A DNA stretch of 28,220 nucleotides from Treponemataceae bacterium. GTDB lineage: Bacteria; Spirochaetota; Spirochaetia; Treponematales; Treponemataceae. Below the pieces are notes generated by a model. It did no database searches, had not been told where the DNA came from, and worked only from the letters and a program-made list of their open reading frames with translations. The stretch lies in contig JAKSTS010000014.1 of NCBI GenBank assembly GCA_024402455.1, positions 1 through 28,220 on the forward strand, in the 5' to 3' direction. Position 1 is the stretch's first letter; every line of letters begins with the position of its first letter. The translations under genes and the position numbers were made by a program. Positions 26,607 to 28,220 of this stretch are shown here, piece after piece.

Positions 26607-26720
26607 ATGAAAGTACGAACCAGCGTAAAGCCCATCTGTGATAAGTGCAAGGTTATCAAGAGAAACGGCATTGTCCGCATTATCTGTAGTAATCCTAAAC
26701 ACAAGCAGAGACAGGGCTGA
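26607..26720 (+). CDS. rpmJ: Large ribosomal subunit protein bL36
   Basis: This 37-residue zinc protein, too short for most gene callers' default limits, has the ligands C11, C14, C27 and H32. [15 protein letters not shown] and the final KHKQRQG are canonical. AAGGGGG at 26595-26601 precedes the ATG. It begins the alpha-operon part; infA, which often precedes it, is not here. rpsM starts 12 bases downstream. Confidence 0.97.
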   Translation: MKVRTSVKPICDKCKVIKRNGIVRIICSNPKHKQRQG

Positions 26721-26732
26721 GGAGTAAATTAG

Positions 26733-27098
26733 ATGGCTCGAATTGCGGGAGTTGACCTCCCAAATAAACATGTAAATGTTTCGTTGACCTATATTTACGG
26801 TATTGGACGTTCATCATCTGAAAAAATTTGCAAAAAAGCAAAAGTTGATCCAAACAAGATGATGAATGATTTGACATTGGACGAAGTTAATGAACTTCGC
26901 AAACTGATTGAAACTGAGTATAAAGTTGAAGGACGTCTTCGTTCTGAAATCGGTCTTAACATCAAACGTTTGATGGATATCGGTAGCTATCGTGGTCTTC
27001 GTCACAGAAAAGGTTTGCCTGTTCGCGGACAGCGGACACGTACAAATTCTCGTACACGCAAGGGTAAGAAAAAGACCGTTGCTGCTAAGAAGAAGTAA
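26733..27098 (+). CDS. rpsM: Small ribosomal subunit protein uS13
   Basis: This 121-residue 30S head protein contacts the P-site tRNA and L5 of the large subunit. [25 protein letters not shown] at the start and [25 protein letters not shown] near the C-terminus are canonical, ending in a lysine-rich tail. GAGGAG precedes the ATG. Confidence 0.98.
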   Translation: MARIAGVDLPNKHVNVSLTYIYGIGRSSSEKICKKAKVDPNKMMNDLTLDEVNELRKLIETEYKVEGRLRSEIGLNIKRLMDIGSYRGLRHRKGLPVRGQRTRTNSRTRKGKKKTVAAKKK

Positions 27099-27120
27099 TA
27101 GCTAACCGGAGGTAGATGAC

Positions 27121-27501
27121 GTGGCAACCGTAAAAAAACGAAAAGAAAAAAAGAGCGTCTATGAAGGTAATGTTTATATTCAGGCGACGTTCAACAATAC
27201 AATCGTAACAATTACTGACTTGAACGGAAATGCTCTTTCTTGGGCATCTTCTGGCGGACTTGGTTTCCGTGGTGCAAAAAAGTCAACACCTTTTGCAGCT
27301 CAGTCTGTTGCAGAAACAGCTGTGCAGAAAGCAGCAAGTTATGGTTTGCGTGAAGTACATGTGTACATTAAAGGACCTGGTGTTGGTCGTGAATCAGCTG
27401 TTCGCTCTTTGGGCGCATTGGGATTAAAAGTTAAATCTATCAGTGATGTAACTCCTATTCCACACAACGGCTGTCGTCCTAGAAAAACACGCCGTATGTA
27501 A
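27121..27501 (+). CDS. rpsK: Small ribosomal subunit protein uS11
   Basis: This 126-residue platform protein starts with GTG 27121, preceded by GGAGG (27109-27113). An ATG at 27116 is out of frame. [42 protein letters not shown] and the C-terminal [17 protein letters not shown] are canonical; NG in HNGCR is the usual isoaspartate site in E. coli. Confidence 0.98.
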   Translation: MATVKKRKEKKSVYEGNVYIQATFNNTIVTITDLNGNALSWASSGGLGFRGAKKSTPFAAQSVAETAVQKAASYGLREVHVYIKGPGVGRESAVRSLGALGLKVKSISDVTPIPHNGCRPRKTRRM

Positions 27502-27519
27502 TCAAGGAGAACGTGAATA

Positions 27520-28113
27520 ATGGGAAAGAGTACACAACCCTTATTGAAACGCTGTAAAGCATTGGGAATTAATCCTCTTGTTATGGGTTACGGAAAGGTT
27601 TCAAAAAGAAATCAGAAAGAAACCCGTAGAAAGACATCTGAATACGGACTTCAGCTTAAAGAAAAGCAGAAGGTAAAATTCATTTATGGCATCTTGGAAA
27701 AACAGTTCCATCGCTATTATGTTATGGCAACTAAAAAGAATGGTGTTACAGGTGAAATGCTTCTTCAGCTTTTGGAAAGCCGTCTTGACAATGTAACTTT
27801 CAGAATGGGTTTTGCTAAGACTCGTGAAGAAGCTCGTCAGATGGTAAACCATGGACATATTCTTGTTAATGGTGCAAAAGTTGATATCCCGTCTTATCTT
27901 GTAAAAGTCGGCGATGTAATTTCTATCAAAGAAAAGAGCAAAACTTCTTCTGGTATCAAGTTGATTCTTGCAAAGAACGGTGACAGAGCTGTTCCAGCTT
28001 GGCTTGATGTTGATAGAGATAATTTTACTGGCAAGGTAGTTGCTTTGGCTACAAAAGCTGATATCGATTATCCTGTACAAGAAAACCTCATTGTTGAGTT
28101 CTACTCTAGATAA
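27520..28113 (+). CDS. rpsD: Small ribosomal subunit protein uS4
   Basis: This 197-residue protein is a primary 16S rRNA binder at the mRNA entry site and the alpha-operon repressor in E. coli. The N-terminal segment contains only one Cys, so it is the zinc-free form. The S4 RNA-binding domain (about 85-150) contains [33 protein letters not shown] precedes the ATG. rpoA follows after 9 bases. Confidence 0.98.
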   Translation: MGKSTQPLLKRCKALGINPLVMGYGKVSKRNQKETRRKTSEYGLQLKEKQKVKFIYGILEKQFHRYYVMATKKNGVTGEMLLQLLESRLDNVTFRMGFAKTREEARQMVNHGHILVNGAKVDIPSYLVKVGDVISIKEKSKTSSGIKLILAKNGDRAVPAWLDVDRDNFTGKVVALATKADIDYPVQENLIVEFYSR

Positions 28114-28122
28114 GGAGCTTAA

Positions 28123-28220
28123 ATGGCCCGCAAAAATCTGCTTAAAGGATTTAAGAAACCAAAAGGCGTTAACTTTGAACATCAGGAAGTTACTTCAACT
28201 TATGGTAAGTTCACAGCATA
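28123..28220 (+). CDS. rpoA: RNA polymerase subunit alpha, 5' end only
   Basis: The last 98 bases open a frame from ATG 28123 after AAGGAG, reading [15 protein letters not shown] and then TSTYGKFTA at the window edge. The YGKFTA motif matches the beginning of the alpha N-terminal dimerisation domain, and the position after rpsD is the expected place for rpoA. Only 32 codons are visible, so the call rests on this short stretch plus gene order. Confidence 0.85.
   Translation, partial: MARKNLLKGFKKPKGVNFEHQEVTSTYGKFTA

Overview
This window is the core transcription and translation region of a spirochaete, most likely a Treponema from a gut or oral habitat. It has moderate GC in genes and AT-rich gaps. 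The RpoB rifampicin pocket carries the Asn that is typical of naturally rifampicin-resistant spirochaetes. The gene order is trnT-rpmG-trnW-secE-nusG-rplKAJL-rpoBC-rpsLG, then tuf-S10-spc-alpha. The genus call rests on remembered family traits and gene order, not on a search.

Layout. A serine acetyltransferase gene (cysE/epsC) lies at the left edge on the minus strand, with a shared bidirectional terminator at 39-70. A plus-strand promoter at 1207-1235 starts tRNA-Thr, rpmG, tRNA-Trp, secE and nusG, with several terminator-like hairpins between them. Next come rplK-rplA-rplJ-rplL, a strong terminator or attenuator at 4820-4860, then rpoB and rpoC. A promoter and a hairpin-rich leader (12940-13131) precede rpsL-rpsG, which end at a strong terminator (14022-14052).

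A 760-base gap (13989-14748) follows. No fusA lies here. The gap holds promoter-like elements on both strands, a terminator-like hairpin facing left, and an unassigned, unusually hairpin-rich stretch at about 14313-14620. This is the least explained part of the window.

From tuf onward the S10, spc and alpha operons run as one block of 30 genes to the right edge: tuf, rpsJ, rplCDWB, rpsS, rplV, rpsC, rplP, rpmC, rpsQ, rplNXE, rpsN, rpsH, rplFR, rpsE, rpmD, rplO, secY, rpmJ, rpsMKD and a truncated rpoA. Junctions are mostly 1-27 bases or 1-base stop/start overlaps. Long structured spacers occur only at tuf-rpsJ, rpsJ-rplC and secY-rpmJ. The genes adk, map and infA, often found between secY and rpmJ, are absent.

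Together the genes supply ribosomal proteins, the core RNA polymerase beta and beta' subunits, elongation factors EF-Tu and NusG, and the SecYE translocon. The most informative signals beyond the genes are the structured leaders (rplK, rpoB, rpsL, rpsJ, rplC) and the unassigned gap. No insertion sequence, CRISPR array or phage gene was seen.
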